From the NCBI GenBank assembly GCA_003645395.1, contig QNFC01000006.1:1-23491 (forward strand): DNA of 23,491 bases. Direction: 5' to 3'. The notes under the pieces are model-generated. The model searched no databases. It worked only from the letters and a program-made list of their open reading frames with translations, and had not been told where the DNA came from. The position numbers and the translations under genes are program-made. Positions 13,858 through 21,947 of this stretch are shown here, one piece after another; positions within the stretch are counted from its first letter, which is position 1; each line of letters opens with the position of its first letter. Source of the stretch: Gammaproteobacteria bacterium (GTDB lineage Bacteria > Pseudomonadota > Gammaproteobacteria > Immundisolibacterales > Immundisolibacteraceae).

Positions 13858-15714
13858 ATGAATCGAAAATTAGTCTCCCTCAGCAGTTTGGTCATCGCCC
13901 TGGTGCTGCTGTTTGCCATCAACATATTGAGTGGCCTGCTGTTTAGCAATGCCCGGCTGGATATGACCGAACAGCAGCTTTACACGCTGACCCCAGGTTC
14001 CCGAGCCATTCTCGACAAGCTTGAAGATGACATCACCCTGAACTTTTATTTCTCTGACGATCAGCTGCGCGATGTCCCGGCCATCAAGGCCTACGCGGTG
14101 CGGGTAGAAGAGTTGTTGAATGAGTATGTCAGCCTCGCCCACGGCAAAATTCAACTCCGCGTGGTAGATCCCGAACCCTTTTCTGAGCAAGAAGACGAAG
14201 CTGTGCGCGCCGGCGTGCACGGCGTGCCGATTAATGACATCGGTGAAACTGCCTATTTTGGTTTGACGGCGACCAATACCACCGACGGGGAAGAGGTCAT
14301 TGGCTTTTTTTCACCCAGCAACGAAGAGCTGCTTGAGCATGATCTGACACGAATGATTTATAAGCTCGACCATCCCGAAAAGCCGGTGGTTGCGGTGTAT
14401 AGCAGCCTGCCGGTGGCGGGCAGCGAGGGTGGTCAGGGCCAGCGAGCGCAGCCCAGCTGGACAATCATCGAACAGATGCGGGAAATTTTTGACGTTAGGG
14501 TGCTGAAGGGCACTCTGTCGAAGATCGAAGATGATGTGGACATTCTGATGATTATCCATCCGCAAATGTTTGACGATGCCTCGCGCCTGGCGATTGATCA
14601 GTTTGTTCTTGGTGGTGGTCGCACCATGGTGTTTGTCGACCCCTATTCAGATGTTGAAGTTATCCCCACCATGCCGTTCATGCAGAACCAGCAAGAGCCA
14701 AAGGCGCCGTCAGATTTTGACCAGCAGCTGGCGGCCTGGGGAGTACGGGTCGATGGCACCCAGGTAGTGGGTGATTATGACGCCGCCCGGCGGGTGACCA
14801 CCTCTCGTAATCCGGGCGACCAGCCGCAGCCTTACCTGCCGTGGCTGGAACTCAAGAACCAGCACTTTGATCAGGATGACGTCGTCACCAGCAGTCTCGC
14901 GTCGATGTTTTTCGCCACCGCCGGTGCTATTGAGAAGCTGCCGGATAGTGAGGTCACGCTGCAGGTGCTGGTGATTACCGGGTCGAACTCCGGACCTGTA
15001 CCGGTTGGGTCGATTCAGTTTTCGCCAAATCCGAAAGAGTTACTTGGTCAGTTTCAACCTGTGGGCCCGCAGATTCTGGCCGCTCGACTCAGCGGTAAGA
15101 TCCGCAGCGCCTATCCTGACGGCCCGCCCGAAGGGGTCGAGTGGCAGGGTGAACTGTTAACCGAGTCCGCTGATGCGCAGATAGTACTGGTGGCTGACAG
15201 TGATCTGCTGCACGATCGATTCTGGGTTGAGGTGCAGGATTTTTTCGGTGACCGCATCGCCGTACCTTATGGCGACAATGGTAATTTCGTGATCAACACC
15301 CTCGATAATTTGAGTGGCAGCAGCGACCTGATTAGCGTTCGTAGCCGCGGCACTTTCTCTCGTCCCTTTACCCGCATAGTCGATTTGGGCAAGGTTGCTG
15401 AAGAGCAGTTTCGTGCTACCGAACAGCAGTTGCAGGGGCGGTTGCAGACGGCTGAACAGAGATTGGCTGAGCTGCAAAAGCAGGGCACCGATGCACTCCT
15501 GCTGGACCAGCAGGCGCGGGAGGAGATCGATGATTTTTTACAGGAGAAGGTGGCGATTCGTAAACAGCTGCGTACGGTTCAACACGACCTGCGTAGAGAT
15601 ATAGAAAGCCTGGAAACTCGGGTGAAGTTCGTCAATATCGGTTTGATGCCGCTGTTGATTATTTTTCTGGCGCTGATGGCCTGGCTGACCCAGTCGCGCC
15701 GCCGGGGAGGCTGA
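13858..15714 (+). CDS. GldG-like ABC-associated protein (ABC_transp_aux domain)
   Basis: Membrane-anchored protein of 618 residues. An N-terminal membrane helix (about 8-30) is followed by LDMTEQQLYTLTPGS (34-48), the hallmark opening of GldG and its IFT52-like ABC_transp_aux domain. A large periplasmic part holds DITLNFYFSDDQL and the VVAVYSSLPVAG and DDVDILMIIHPQ segments. Near the end is a predicted coiled coil (about 515-590, rich in Gln, Glu, Leu and Arg) and then a second membrane helix (about 597-611) ending in SRRRGG. In Bacteroidetes GldG is part of the GldAFG ABC complex associated with gliding. In gammaproteobacteria the same gene set occurs without gliding and its function is not established. 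GGAG lies six bases before ATG 13858. Confidence 0.9.
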   Translation: MNRKLVSLSSLVIALVLLFAINILSGLLFSNARLDMTEQQLYTLTPGSRAILDKLEDDITLNFYFSDDQLRDVPAIKAYAVRVEELLNEYVSLAHGKIQLRVVDPEPFSEQEDEAVRAGVHGVPINDIGETAYFGLTATNTTDGEEVIGFFSPSNEELLEHDLTRMIYKLDHPEKPVVAVYSSLPVAGSEGGQGQRAQPSWTIIEQMREIFDVRVLKGTLSKIEDDVDILMIIHPQMFDDASRLAIDQFVLGGGRTMVFVDPYSDVEVIPTMPFMQNQQEPKAPSDFDQQLAAWGVRVDGTQVVGDYDAARRVTTSRNPGDQPQPYLPWLELKNQHFDQDDVVTSSLASMFFATAGAIEKLPDSEVTLQVLVITGSNSGPVPVGSIQFSPNPKELLGQFQPVGPQILAARLSGKIRSAYPDGPPEGVEWQGELLTESADAQIVLVADSDLLHDRFWVEVQDFFGDRIAVPYGDNGNFVINTLDNLSGSSDLISVRSRGTFSRPFTRIVDLGKVAEEQFRATEQQLQGRLQTAEQRLAELQKQGTDALLLDQQAREEIDDFLQEKVAIRKQLRTVQHDLRRDIESLETRVKFVNIGLMPLLIIFLALMAWLTQSRRRGG

Positions 15715-15716
15715 CC

Positions 15717-16748
15717 ATGCAACGGCGACTATTTATCTGGCTGGCAGCGATAACGATAGTGCTGGTGGCGTTGACGGTTTTTACAATGAGTGGGTACCGC
15801 GCCGGTACTCAGGTAGCGAGTAATCGTGTGAGCCTGGTGCCTGACTGGGTTGGGCAGTTACCGCAGGTGGCCGTTATCCGGCTCGATAGCCCGACTGGTG
15901 AAATCAACCTGAAACTGGAAGGTAAGCAGTGGCAGTTGGTTGAGCGCTATGATTATCCGGCAGATAACAGGAAGGTCTGGGAAATGCTGGAACAGGTCGG
16001 CGACGTGGAGTTGCTTGATGCAAAAACCGATAATCCGGAGCTGCATCAGCGGCTCGGTTTGCGTGACCGTAGTCAGGCCGGTGCACAGTCAATGCAGGTC
16101 GAGATAGGCGATGCTCAAGGGCAGCCGCTAGTCATTTTTCTAATTGGCAAAGACCGTGAAATGGCCGGTCAGGGTGAGCGGCAGTATTACCTGCGACGCG
16201 TGGCCGAAAATCAGACCTGGGTTGCTGCTGGCGAGTTTAACCCCCCTCGTTTGCCCGCTGCCTGGTTAGACCGCGAGCTGATTGACATTGTCCAATCGCG
16301 TATTCGCGAGGTGACCATTCAGCACCCGGGCAAGCCCATCGTGCGGGTGAGTCGTGAAAGCGCCGCAGCCGCGTTTGAATTACAGGATATTCCCGAAGGC
16401 CGCAGCGCCAGGGCGACTGAAGTTGCCGCAATTGCTTACGGATTGCAGAAGTTACCCCTACAAGATGTTAATAAGGTTGCAGACGCCGAGCTGGAATGGG
16501 ATGACGCCATCGAGGTAAATTTTTATACCTTCGATGGCCTGCAGGTGACGGCGAAAGTACAGGCTAAAGACCTGGGCATCGTTGCTCGGTTAAGTGCTGT
16601 CGGCAGCGGCGACGCAAGTGGCGAAGCCGAGGTACTCAATACTCGCCTCAGCCCGTGGGTGTTTGTGATTCCCAACCACACCGTTAGCACTTTTACCCGG
16701 GATCTGGATGGGCTACTGGAACCAATGGGCGAAAAACCCCCAGGTTAG
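15717..16748 (+). CDS. DUF4340 domain-containing protein
   Basis: Predicted membrane-anchored protein of 343 residues. One N-terminal membrane helix (about 5-24) leads into a periplasmic region with the DUF4340 pattern: IRLDSPTGEINLKLEGKQW, then WEMLEQVGDVELLDAKTDNP, and a second repeat-like half around 190-330. The family is of unknown biochemical function but regularly follows gldG-like genes in this operon type, so it is probably part of the same envelope complex. The gene starts two bases after the GldG-like stop, with GGGGAGG at 15704-15710 just upstream. It closes the four-gene operon; a bulged hairpin follows at 16781-16810. Confidence 0.88.
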   Translation: MQRRLFIWLAAITIVLVALTVFTMSGYRAGTQVASNRVSLVPDWVGQLPQVAVIRLDSPTGEINLKLEGKQWQLVERYDYPADNRKVWEMLEQVGDVELLDAKTDNPELHQRLGLRDRSQAGAQSMQVEIGDAQGQPLVIFLIGKDREMAGQGERQYYLRRVAENQTWVAAGEFNPPRLPAAWLDRELIDIVQSRIREVTIQHPGKPIVRVSRESAAAAFELQDIPEGRSARATEVAAIAYGLQKLPLQDVNKVADAELEWDDAIEVNFYTFDGLQVTAKVQAKDLGIVARLSAVGSGDASGEAEVLNTRLSPWVFVIPNHTVSTFTRDLDGLLEPMGEKPPG

Positions 16749-16780
16749 CGGCTTCTTACAAAGACGCGCTCTCGAACTGT

Positions 16781-16810
16781 GGAATAGCGATTACTATTTG
16801 ATAGTATTCC
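16781..16810 (+). terminator. Bulged hairpin after the Gld-like operon (terminator candidate)
   Basis: GGAAT and ACTAT on the left arm, separated by a seven-base bulge, pair with ATAGTATTCC on the right arm across a three-base loop, 33 bases after the DUF4340 stop. There is no convincing T-run. Confidence 0.35.
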
Positions 16811-16878
16811 GACAACGGTAGTACGGCCTGATTTGTAGCAGCCGTTACCCTCGTTTCACGCCACGAAAAGAGAAAATA

Positions 16879-17313
16879 GTGAAAACGATTATTAGAAGCT
16901 TCGCCGCTATTTTGTTAACCAGTTTCCTCGTTGGCTGTAGCGGCGGTAAAGCCAGTTATTCTGCTGCAGCCTCTAGTGAGTCAGCTTCGTCGTTACTGCC
17001 AGCAGGCACGGTGAGTATCCGTTGGGCGGCGCCGACGGCTAATGTAGATGGTTCGTCAGCAGTCGTTGCTGGTTACAACGTCTATCGGCTCACTCGTGCT
17101 CCCAGGTCTTGCCCAACTGATATTAGTCGCTACTCAAGAATTCCGCCGGTACTGGCGAGCAATTTGGCGACTATTGTCGGCAGTCCGCCCGACACCACTT
17201 TTACTGATACCGGTTTAGCGGCGGGGAAATATTGTTATGCGGTAACGGCAGTAGATGCCCGCGCTCTAGAAAGCGTGCCGGTCTTCTTAGCTGCGCGGCA
17301 AAGGGTCCGTTAG
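16879..17313 (+). CDS. Small lipoprotein with a single fibronectin type III-like domain
   Basis: Predicted lipoprotein of 144 residues. The signal peptide ends in the lipobox FLVGC with Cys20, followed by a Ser/Ala-rich linker (21-40). One FN3-like beta domain follows: VSIRWAAPTANVDGS, VAGYNVYRL, TTFTDTGLAAGKYCYAVTAVDARALES. The SxVAGYNVYR...YxYxVTAVD pattern is typical of FN3 domains in secreted enzymes, but no catalytic domain is attached. Two cysteines in the domain (about Cys78 and Cys113) could form a disulfide. The start is GTG 16879 with a modest purine-rich site upstream. The function is unknown; it is convergent with the next gene. Confidence 0.75.
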   Translation: MKTIIRSFAAILLTSFLVGCSGGKASYSAAASSESASSLLPAGTVSIRWAAPTANVDGSSAVVAGYNVYRLTRAPRSCPTDISRYSRIPPVLASNLATIVGSPPDTTFTDTGLAAGKYCYAVTAVDARALESVPVFLAARQRVR

Positions 17314-17349
17314 GTAGTGACCTGCATCGGTAATGGCGGCGGAGAGAGG

Positions 17350-17781
17350 CTAAACGGAGTCACTGTTCGCAGCCGGTAGCTGCCTTTGCAAAAAAACATT
17401 GTAGCCGGTGATTTTTACCCAGTAGGCAACCCATAGCACCAGCGTCGCCAACGCAAACCAGTTTCTATAGCTGGGCAGCAGGCAGCCAATTATCAGCAGG
17501 CTGGTAATCACTCCCAGTGCCCGGCCGCCGTCGCCAGCCTGTTTGCCAAGTCTTGCAGTGAGCGTCTCGCTAATTTTCAGCACGGTGTAAAAGTGCCAGC
17601 CCAAATTAAAAACCGGGATCAGGTTCAGCCAGATCAGGCCGGGGCGCATGCGCTGATTTTCCTTGCCAGCAAGGCGCAGGGTTTTTTGTAAAGAAAGCAG
17701 GTAAAAAATCACTGGCGCGATCATCACCATCGCCATTGCGGCTAAAGTGACCAGCAACATGCCAGCTGCTGCATCTTCCAT
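17350..17781 (-). CDS. Small uncharacterised membrane protein
   Basis: Polytopic inner-membrane protein of 143 residues with about four hydrophobic segments (near 8-30, 48-66, 88-103 and 105-125). The stretch LSLQKTLRLAGKENQRMRPGLIWLNLIPVFNLGWHF (27-62, overlapping the first two helices and their loop) is characteristic of a widespread family of short membrane proteins, often annotated as hypothetical or DUF4328-like. No enzymatic motif is seen. GGAG lies about seven bases before ATG 17781. It is convergent with the FN3 lipoprotein gene and divergent from the sulfotransferase gene. Confidence 0.75.
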   Translation of the reverse strand: MEDAAAGMLLVTLAAMAMVMIAPVIFYLLSLQKTLRLAGKENQRMRPGLIWLNLIPVFNLGWHFYTVLKISETLTARLGKQAGDGGRALGVITSLLIIGCLLPSYRNWFALATLVLWVAYWVKITGYNVFLQRQLPAANSDSV

Positions 17782-17964
17782 TTTTATCTCCAGTCTGGGT
17801 GGTGTGGGAAGCGGGGGAGCGAATGCTACCGAAAAACAGCTCCTGGCGGGCGGTTGATGGCGTTAAAAACTGGTTTGGGCACTTCTGCTTTGACCGTTGA
17901 TTTTGGCCGTTTGAGCCGTCAGAATTGCCACCCACCATTCGACTCATTCTGATCAGGAGAGACA

Positions 17965-18978
17965 ATGTCCACCGACGAATTTGCCGACATAGCGGCTTCA
18001 CGCAAAAAGGCGCTTGATAGCAAAGCCTGGCAGGGCAAATTGATGACTCCGTTCACCTGGTTGCTACGGGGTGTGTTTGGATTATCCCGGTTGCTGGGGT
18101 GCGAGGCGTGGCTTTTCCGCCATTTTGTTAAACCCTTCGCCGGCATGTTTAGTACGGCTATCGGCAAGGCTTTTGTCGATTACACCCCTACCGAACACGA
18201 CGTCTTTGTCTGCTCATACTATAAAAGTGGCACCAATTGGTTAATGTACGCGGCCTATCAAGTGGCCGAAAAGGGCACCGGTGAGTTTAACGACATTCTT
18301 GATGTTGCGCCCTGGCCAGACTGTCCCGCACAGGAGACCACCATTGCTCTGCGCGATCAGCGGCCGATCAAGCGCTCTATAACGGGCCAGCGAGTTATTA
18401 AGACCCACGCCCGCGCGGAGTTTGTGCCTTACAGTGAAAAAGCCAAATATATCTGCCTGGTACGCGACCCCAAAGACACAGTAGTGTCGGCCCACCATTT
18501 TTTTGGCAGCATGCTGCTCGGCCCGCTAATCCCCTCTACTAACACCTGGGTTAAGCAGTGCATGTCTGAAGGTGCTGTCTTTGGGCCCTGGCATCGGTTT
18601 TTGGCCAGCTACTGGCCCTGGCGTGATCGCGGCAATGTGCTGTTCATAACCTATGAGCAGATGATGGCCGATCCGCAGGCCAGCATTCGCAAGATTGCCG
18701 AATTAATGGCCGTGGAGTTGACCGATGCAGAGGTAGCGCGCGTCGCGGAGCTCACTTCCTACAAATCAATGAAAGCCATTGATCACAAGTTTTATCCCGG
18801 TGAGGTTTCGCCGTTTGCTCGCCGCGGTGGCCAAATGATTCGTCAGGGGAAGGCGGGCAGCTCTGGCGACATGCTCAACACCGCGCAGCAAGGGTTTATC
18901 GATAGCTACTGCCGTAACGGCCTGGTCGAACTGGGCTGTGATTTTCCCTATGATGAGCATTACGGCAAAAGGGGCTAA
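17965..18978 (+). CDS. Sulfotransferase domain protein, eukaryotic SULT-like (Sulfotransfer_1)
   Basis: PAPS-dependent sulfotransferase of 337 residues. The 5'-phosphosulfate loop is YYKSGTNW (85-92), matching the YPKSGTTW of cytosolic SULTs. KTHAR (146-150) includes the probable catalytic base His148. The 3'-phosphate binding motif is RDPKDTVVSAHHF (167-179). RQGKAGSSGDM (293-303) corresponds to the RKGxxGDW loop. The acceptor (steroid, phenol, alcohol or other hydroxyl) cannot be predicted. About 60 residues before the core include a hydrophobic, amphipathic-looking segment (28-45) that may associate with membranes. AGGAGA lies a few bases before ATG 17965. No PAPS-synthesis gene is nearby. 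It is convergent with the dsbD-type gene, whose stop codon lies in a hairpin shared by both. Confidence 0.88.
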   Translation: MSTDEFADIAASRKKALDSKAWQGKLMTPFTWLLRGVFGLSRLLGCEAWLFRHFVKPFAGMFSTAIGKAFVDYTPTEHDVFVCSYYKSGTNWLMYAAYQVAEKGTGEFNDILDVAPWPDCPAQETTIALRDQRPIKRSITGQRVIKTHARAEFVPYSEKAKYICLVRDPKDTVVSAHHFFGSMLLGPLIPSTNTWVKQCMSEGAVFGPWHRFLASYWPWRDRGNVLFITYEQMMADPQASIRKIAELMAVELTDAEVARVAELTSYKSMKAIDHKFYPGEVSPFARRGGQMIRQGKAGSSGDMLNTAQQGFIDSYCRNGLVELGCDFPYDEHYGKRG

Positions 18979-18993
18979 TCCTCCCCGCTGGTG

Positions 18994-19021
18994 AAGCTAT
19001 ACGCTGATTAGCGTATAGCTT
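18994..19021. terminator. Bidirectional hairpin between the sulfotransferase and dsbD-type genes
   Basis: A perfect 12-bp stem (AAGCTATACGCT / AGCGTATAGCTT) with the loop GATT sits 15 bases after the sulfotransferase stop. It contains the stop codon of the convergent dsbD-type gene (TAA at 19010-19008, minus). It is placed to serve both transcripts. T-runs are short on both sides. Confidence 0.6.
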
Positions 19022-21137
19022 TGATCACCACGTCCGGGGTCAATAACTCGGGTAAAAGGTGTATCTCGCCGGCGCGGTTGTAATAAAGGTAGGTCGGCAC
19101 CCCGCTACGCCCGACCGCTGCCAGTGCGGCGGTAATTTCCGGGTCCTGGCGGGTCCAGTCGGCGCGAATTTTACGGATATTGTTGTCGGCAAAGTGGCGG
19201 GTTACCTCGGGGCGGTTCAGAGCCAGCTTCTTGTTCACCTGGCAAGTAATGCACCAGGCGGCGGTAAAGTCGATAAACACGGCTTCGCCATCGGCAAGGT
19301 AGGTGGCGAGCTGATCAGGGTTAAACGCCTCCCACTGCGCATCGGTAACCGTTTGAGCGGCGGCGGTCGGTTGGGTCATTAGTGGCCAAAAAGGCAACTG
19401 CGCCAACAGCAACAGCACAATAACGCCATCTACCCAGCGTTGGCGGCTAGTCCGGCGTTGTTGCAGGCCGTACAGCCAGCCGGCCATGGCCAGAATAATC
19501 ATGGTTAGCAGCAGCAGAGCCACCGCATCACCCCCTTGCTGACGCCCTAGCACCCACGCCAGCCAGACCGCGCTGGCCAACAATGGAAAGGCCAGCAGCT
19601 GGCGAAAAGTATTCATCCACTGTCCTGGCCTGGGCAGTTTGTCTAGTAGTCCTGGCACCTCTGCTAGCAACAGGTAGGGGCTTGCCAGCCCCAGGGCCAC
19701 GGCGGTGAAAATTAACAAAGTTACCTGAGCAGGTTGTGTGAGGGCATAGCCCAGCGCGGCCCCCATAAACGGCGCGGTGCAGGGCGTGGCTACCGCCGCG
19801 GCGAGTACGCCGGTGGCAAAACTGCTCCAGTAGCCGCTGCCGGTATCGGTATTGCCGGCCAGGCGCATCATGGTGCCGCCGACTTCAAATACTCCCAGCA
19901 GGTTTAGCGCTAGCAGAAATAGCAGCAGGCCGAGGGCAATTACAAACCCAGGGGATTGCAGCTGAAATCCCCAGCCAATTTCAGCACCGCCCTGTTGTAG
20001 GCCGATCAGCAGACCGCCGAGGGCCCAGAACGAGAGCAATATGCCGAGCGCAAACAGCAAACCGTGACGGCGCACGTGGCCCTTGTGCCCCTGCGCCATG
20101 TCGATAAACGACAACACCTTGATCGATAACACCGGGAACACGCAGGGCATCAGGTTGAGAATAGCCCCCCCAATAAACGCCATTAACAGCGCGAGCGCCA
20201 GGCCCAGAGAACTGGTTGATGAGCCTGCTGGAGATGTAATTGTCGTGCTGGTAGAGGTGCCAGCGCTGGCCATCTGGTTATCGATGGGGGTGCCGCCGCT
20301 GGCCGGTTGTGAAGCGCTGCTAATAGCAGCGGCTATTTCAAGCCCACGCAGACCGCCCGGTGTGTCCCACCCGGACTCACTGACCAGCACGCCATCGAGG
20401 GTGGTAAAAGGCTGTTCGCTGTATTGCGAAACCGTAAGTTCCAGTCGGTAACCCTGGTTGGTGCGAAGCAGACGTTGCTGCGCAGCCGGTTCGATTTGAT
20501 CGCCGTGGTTGGCAAAAAAATGGATCGGCGCCGGCAAAGGGCCGGGGCCGCTAATATCGAGGGTTATTTGTTGCTCATAACGCTGACTGCTGACTTGCCA
20601 TTGCGGATCGGGCCGGGGCCAACGCTCACGGGCGGCATCGAACCGTGGTTGATTAACAGCAGTAGCGGATTCGGCAATCGGCAAGGTCAAACTCAGCTGT
20701 GCGGTCTCCCGCAGGCAGAGTTGTTTGCAGACCAGCCAGGCGGCCTCTCCGGCGATGGTGATTGAACTGTCGCTGATTTGGTCGGGCGGCGTGATTAGTG
20801 CCAGTAGTAGCACCTCGCCGTGGTAGGCGTGGGTGGCAAAGGGTGGCGCGGAAATTAATTCTGGAGATGGCCAGTAAAATTCCCCCACCTGCCAGCCATC
20901 CGGCAGTTGCCAGTTGATTTCGCTGGGCAGGCCAGAATCGCCGGGATTGCGCCAGTAGGTGTGCCAGCCGGGGGCTGCCTCCAACCGATAGGCGATCCAA
21001 AACGGTTGCCCCGGGATAACGGCGTCATTTTCAGCGAGCAGCTCGACAACCGTGTGATCGGTGCTGACGGGAGCTGCCTGGGTAAAACCGGCCAGGCTGA
21101 CTAACAGCCAGAGCAGGGCTGTTCTAAACAGCGTCAT
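19008..21137 (-). CDS. dsbD: DsbD/ScsB-family protein-disulfide reductase
   Basis: Inner-membrane electron conduit of 709 residues moving reducing power from cytoplasmic thioredoxin to the periplasm. A signal peptide (1-22) precedes the periplasmic N-terminal domain with the redox pair Cys137/Cys141 (WLVCKQLCLRE). A low-complexity Ser/Thr/Gly/Ala linker follows (about 272-310). The transmembrane domain of about eight helices carries Cys332 in LMPCVFPVL and Cys453 in ATPCTAPFMG. The C-terminal thioredoxin-like domain has Cys629/Cys632 in AAWCITCQVNK and cis-Pro681 in GVPTYLYY. The CxxxC spacing and CITCQ are closer to ScsB/DsbD2 than to E. coli DsbD (CxxxxxC). The ATG at 21137 overlaps the TGA of the Rdx gene (ATGA), which sets the start; the longer frame to 21239 would overlap that gene by over 100 bases. 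Confidence 0.9.
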   Translation of the reverse strand: MTLFRTALLWLLVSLAGFTQAAPVSTDHTVVELLAENDAVIPGQPFWIAYRLEAAPGWHTYWRNPGDSGLPSEINWQLPDGWQVGEFYWPSPELISAPPFATHAYHGEVLLLALITPPDQISDSSITIAGEAAWLVCKQLCLRETAQLSLTLPIAESATAVNQPRFDAARERWPRPDPQWQVSSQRYEQQITLDISGPGPLPAPIHFFANHGDQIEPAAQQRLLRTNQGYRLELTVSQYSEQPFTTLDGVLVSESGWDTPGGLRGLEIAAAISSASQPASGGTPIDNQMASAGTSTSTTITSPAGSSTSSLGLALALLMAFIGGAILNLMPCVFPVLSIKVLSFIDMAQGHKGHVRRHGLLFALGILLSFWALGGLLIGLQQGGAEIGWGFQLQSPGFVIALGLLLFLLALNLLGVFEVGGTMMRLAGNTDTGSGYWSSFATGVLAAAVATPCTAPFMGAALGYALTQPAQVTLLIFTAVALGLASPYLLLAEVPGLLDKLPRPGQWMNTFRQLLAFPLLASAVWLAWVLGRQQGGDAVALLLLTMIILAMAGWLYGLQQRRTSRQRWVDGVIVLLLLAQLPFWPLMTQPTAAAQTVTDAQWEAFNPDQLATYLADGEAVFIDFTAAWCITCQVNKKLALNRPEVTRHFADNNIRKIRADWTRQDPEITAALAAVGRSGVPTYLYYNRAGEIHLLPELLTPDVVIKAIR

Positions 21138-21436
21138 CGGTCGTTGTGTCCTAAATCTTGACCAGGGGCAATCTGGTCGCGTAGTCGCCTTTTCAGAATT
21201 TTTGCCTCGGGAAATCCGCCGTCCTCGCTGCGACACCAAAGCTGCGTTCGCTCGTTCGGGCCAGTCTCCACATAAATCTGAAAAACGCCGCCATCGCTCG
21301 GTTGCAGGGTAGCTTCACCCAATTCGGTGCCAAACGTTTGCAACAGTTCCTGCGCCAGCCAGGCAGCGCGCAGCAGCCAGTTGCAGCGGGTGCAATAGAG
21401 CAGGGTGATGCGAGGGTGGTGGTGCGAATCGGTCAC
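21134..21436 (-). CDS. SelW-like Rdx family protein (selenoprotein W/T/H fold, cysteine form)
   Basis: Small thioredoxin-like protein of 100 residues. The redox motif is Cys15-Thr-Arg-Cys18 in TLLYCTRCNWLLRAAWLAQELL; animal SelW has selenocysteine at the second position, here replaced by cysteine. The rest (EATLQPSDGGVFQIYVETG, FPEAKILKRRLRDQIAPG) fits the Rdx family, including the terminal E-(A/T)-K-x-L-K-x-x-(L/V)-R-D stretch. Bacterial members have no firmly assigned role; a thiol-based redox function is inferred. The start is GTG 21436 with a weak ribosome site. Its stop overlaps the dsbD-type start by four bases, so the two are translationally coupled and probably function together. Confidence 0.87.
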   Translation of the reverse strand: MTDSHHHPRITLLYCTRCNWLLRAAWLAQELLQTFGTELGEATLQPSDGGVFQIYVETGPNERTQLWCRSEDGGFPEAKILKRRLRDQIAPGQDLGHNDR

Positions 21437-21509
21437 GGTTTAATCCGGAGTTGAAAGGCGTTTGGGGATAAATGATAGACCGCTGTGTTCCCCGATATGT
21501 TGCACGTCT

Positions 21510-21947
21510 CTAAGCTAACGATAAAACCATGTTCTGGTGGCGAATACCGGCCTCGGTAAACACCTCGCCGTCGGCTACAAAACCTTCCGCCTGATAAAAA
21601 CCGAGGGTCTGCACCTGGGCGTGTAAATAGAGGCTTTTCATGGCGACAGAGTCGGCTAGCGCCACGGCGGCTTTCAGCAACTGCTGACCGATGCCCTGGC
21701 CGCGAAAAGTCTTCAGCACCGCCAGCCGGCCGATACGGCCATCAGCCAGCAACCGCGCAGTGCCCACTGGTTGATTATCTACTAGCGCTAACAGGTGATG
21801 GCATTGGGCATCTTCCGCGTCCATTTCGATGTCCGCGGGCACCCCCTGCTCGTTAACAAATACGGCCGTGCGCACCTGCGCGAGCTGGGCCTGATAATCT
21901 GCCCAGTTCGCCGTAATGATTACTGGCTCCGCCGCTGAGGCGGTCAT
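21510..21947 (-). CDS. GNAT family N-acetyltransferase
   Basis: Acetyl-CoA-dependent acetyltransferase of 145 residues. The start of the fold is VRTAVFVNEQGVPADIEMDAED (25-46, a motif frequent in ElaA-like and related GNATs). The acetyl-CoA pyrophosphate loop is RGQGIG (82-87) in GRLAVLKTFRGQGIGQQLL, followed by the LYLHAQVQTLGFYQAEGF segment typical of motif B. The substrate is unknown; small-molecule amines or protein N-termini are both possible. Its ATG overlaps the msrB stop by four bases, indicating translational coupling. It lies 73 bases upstream of the Rdx gene on the same strand. Confidence 0.9.
   Translation of the reverse strand: MTASAAEPVIITANWADYQAQLAQVRTAVFVNEQGVPADIEMDAEDAQCHHLLALVDNQPVGTARLLADGRIGRLAVLKTFRGQGIGQQLLKAAVALADSVAMKSLYLHAQVQTLGFYQAEGFVADGEVFTEAGIRHQNMVLSLA

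Noticed and set aside
21138..21239. Longer N-terminus for the dsbD-type protein
   Set aside because: It overlaps the Rdx gene extensively and hides a good signal peptide that begins at the ATG at 21137.
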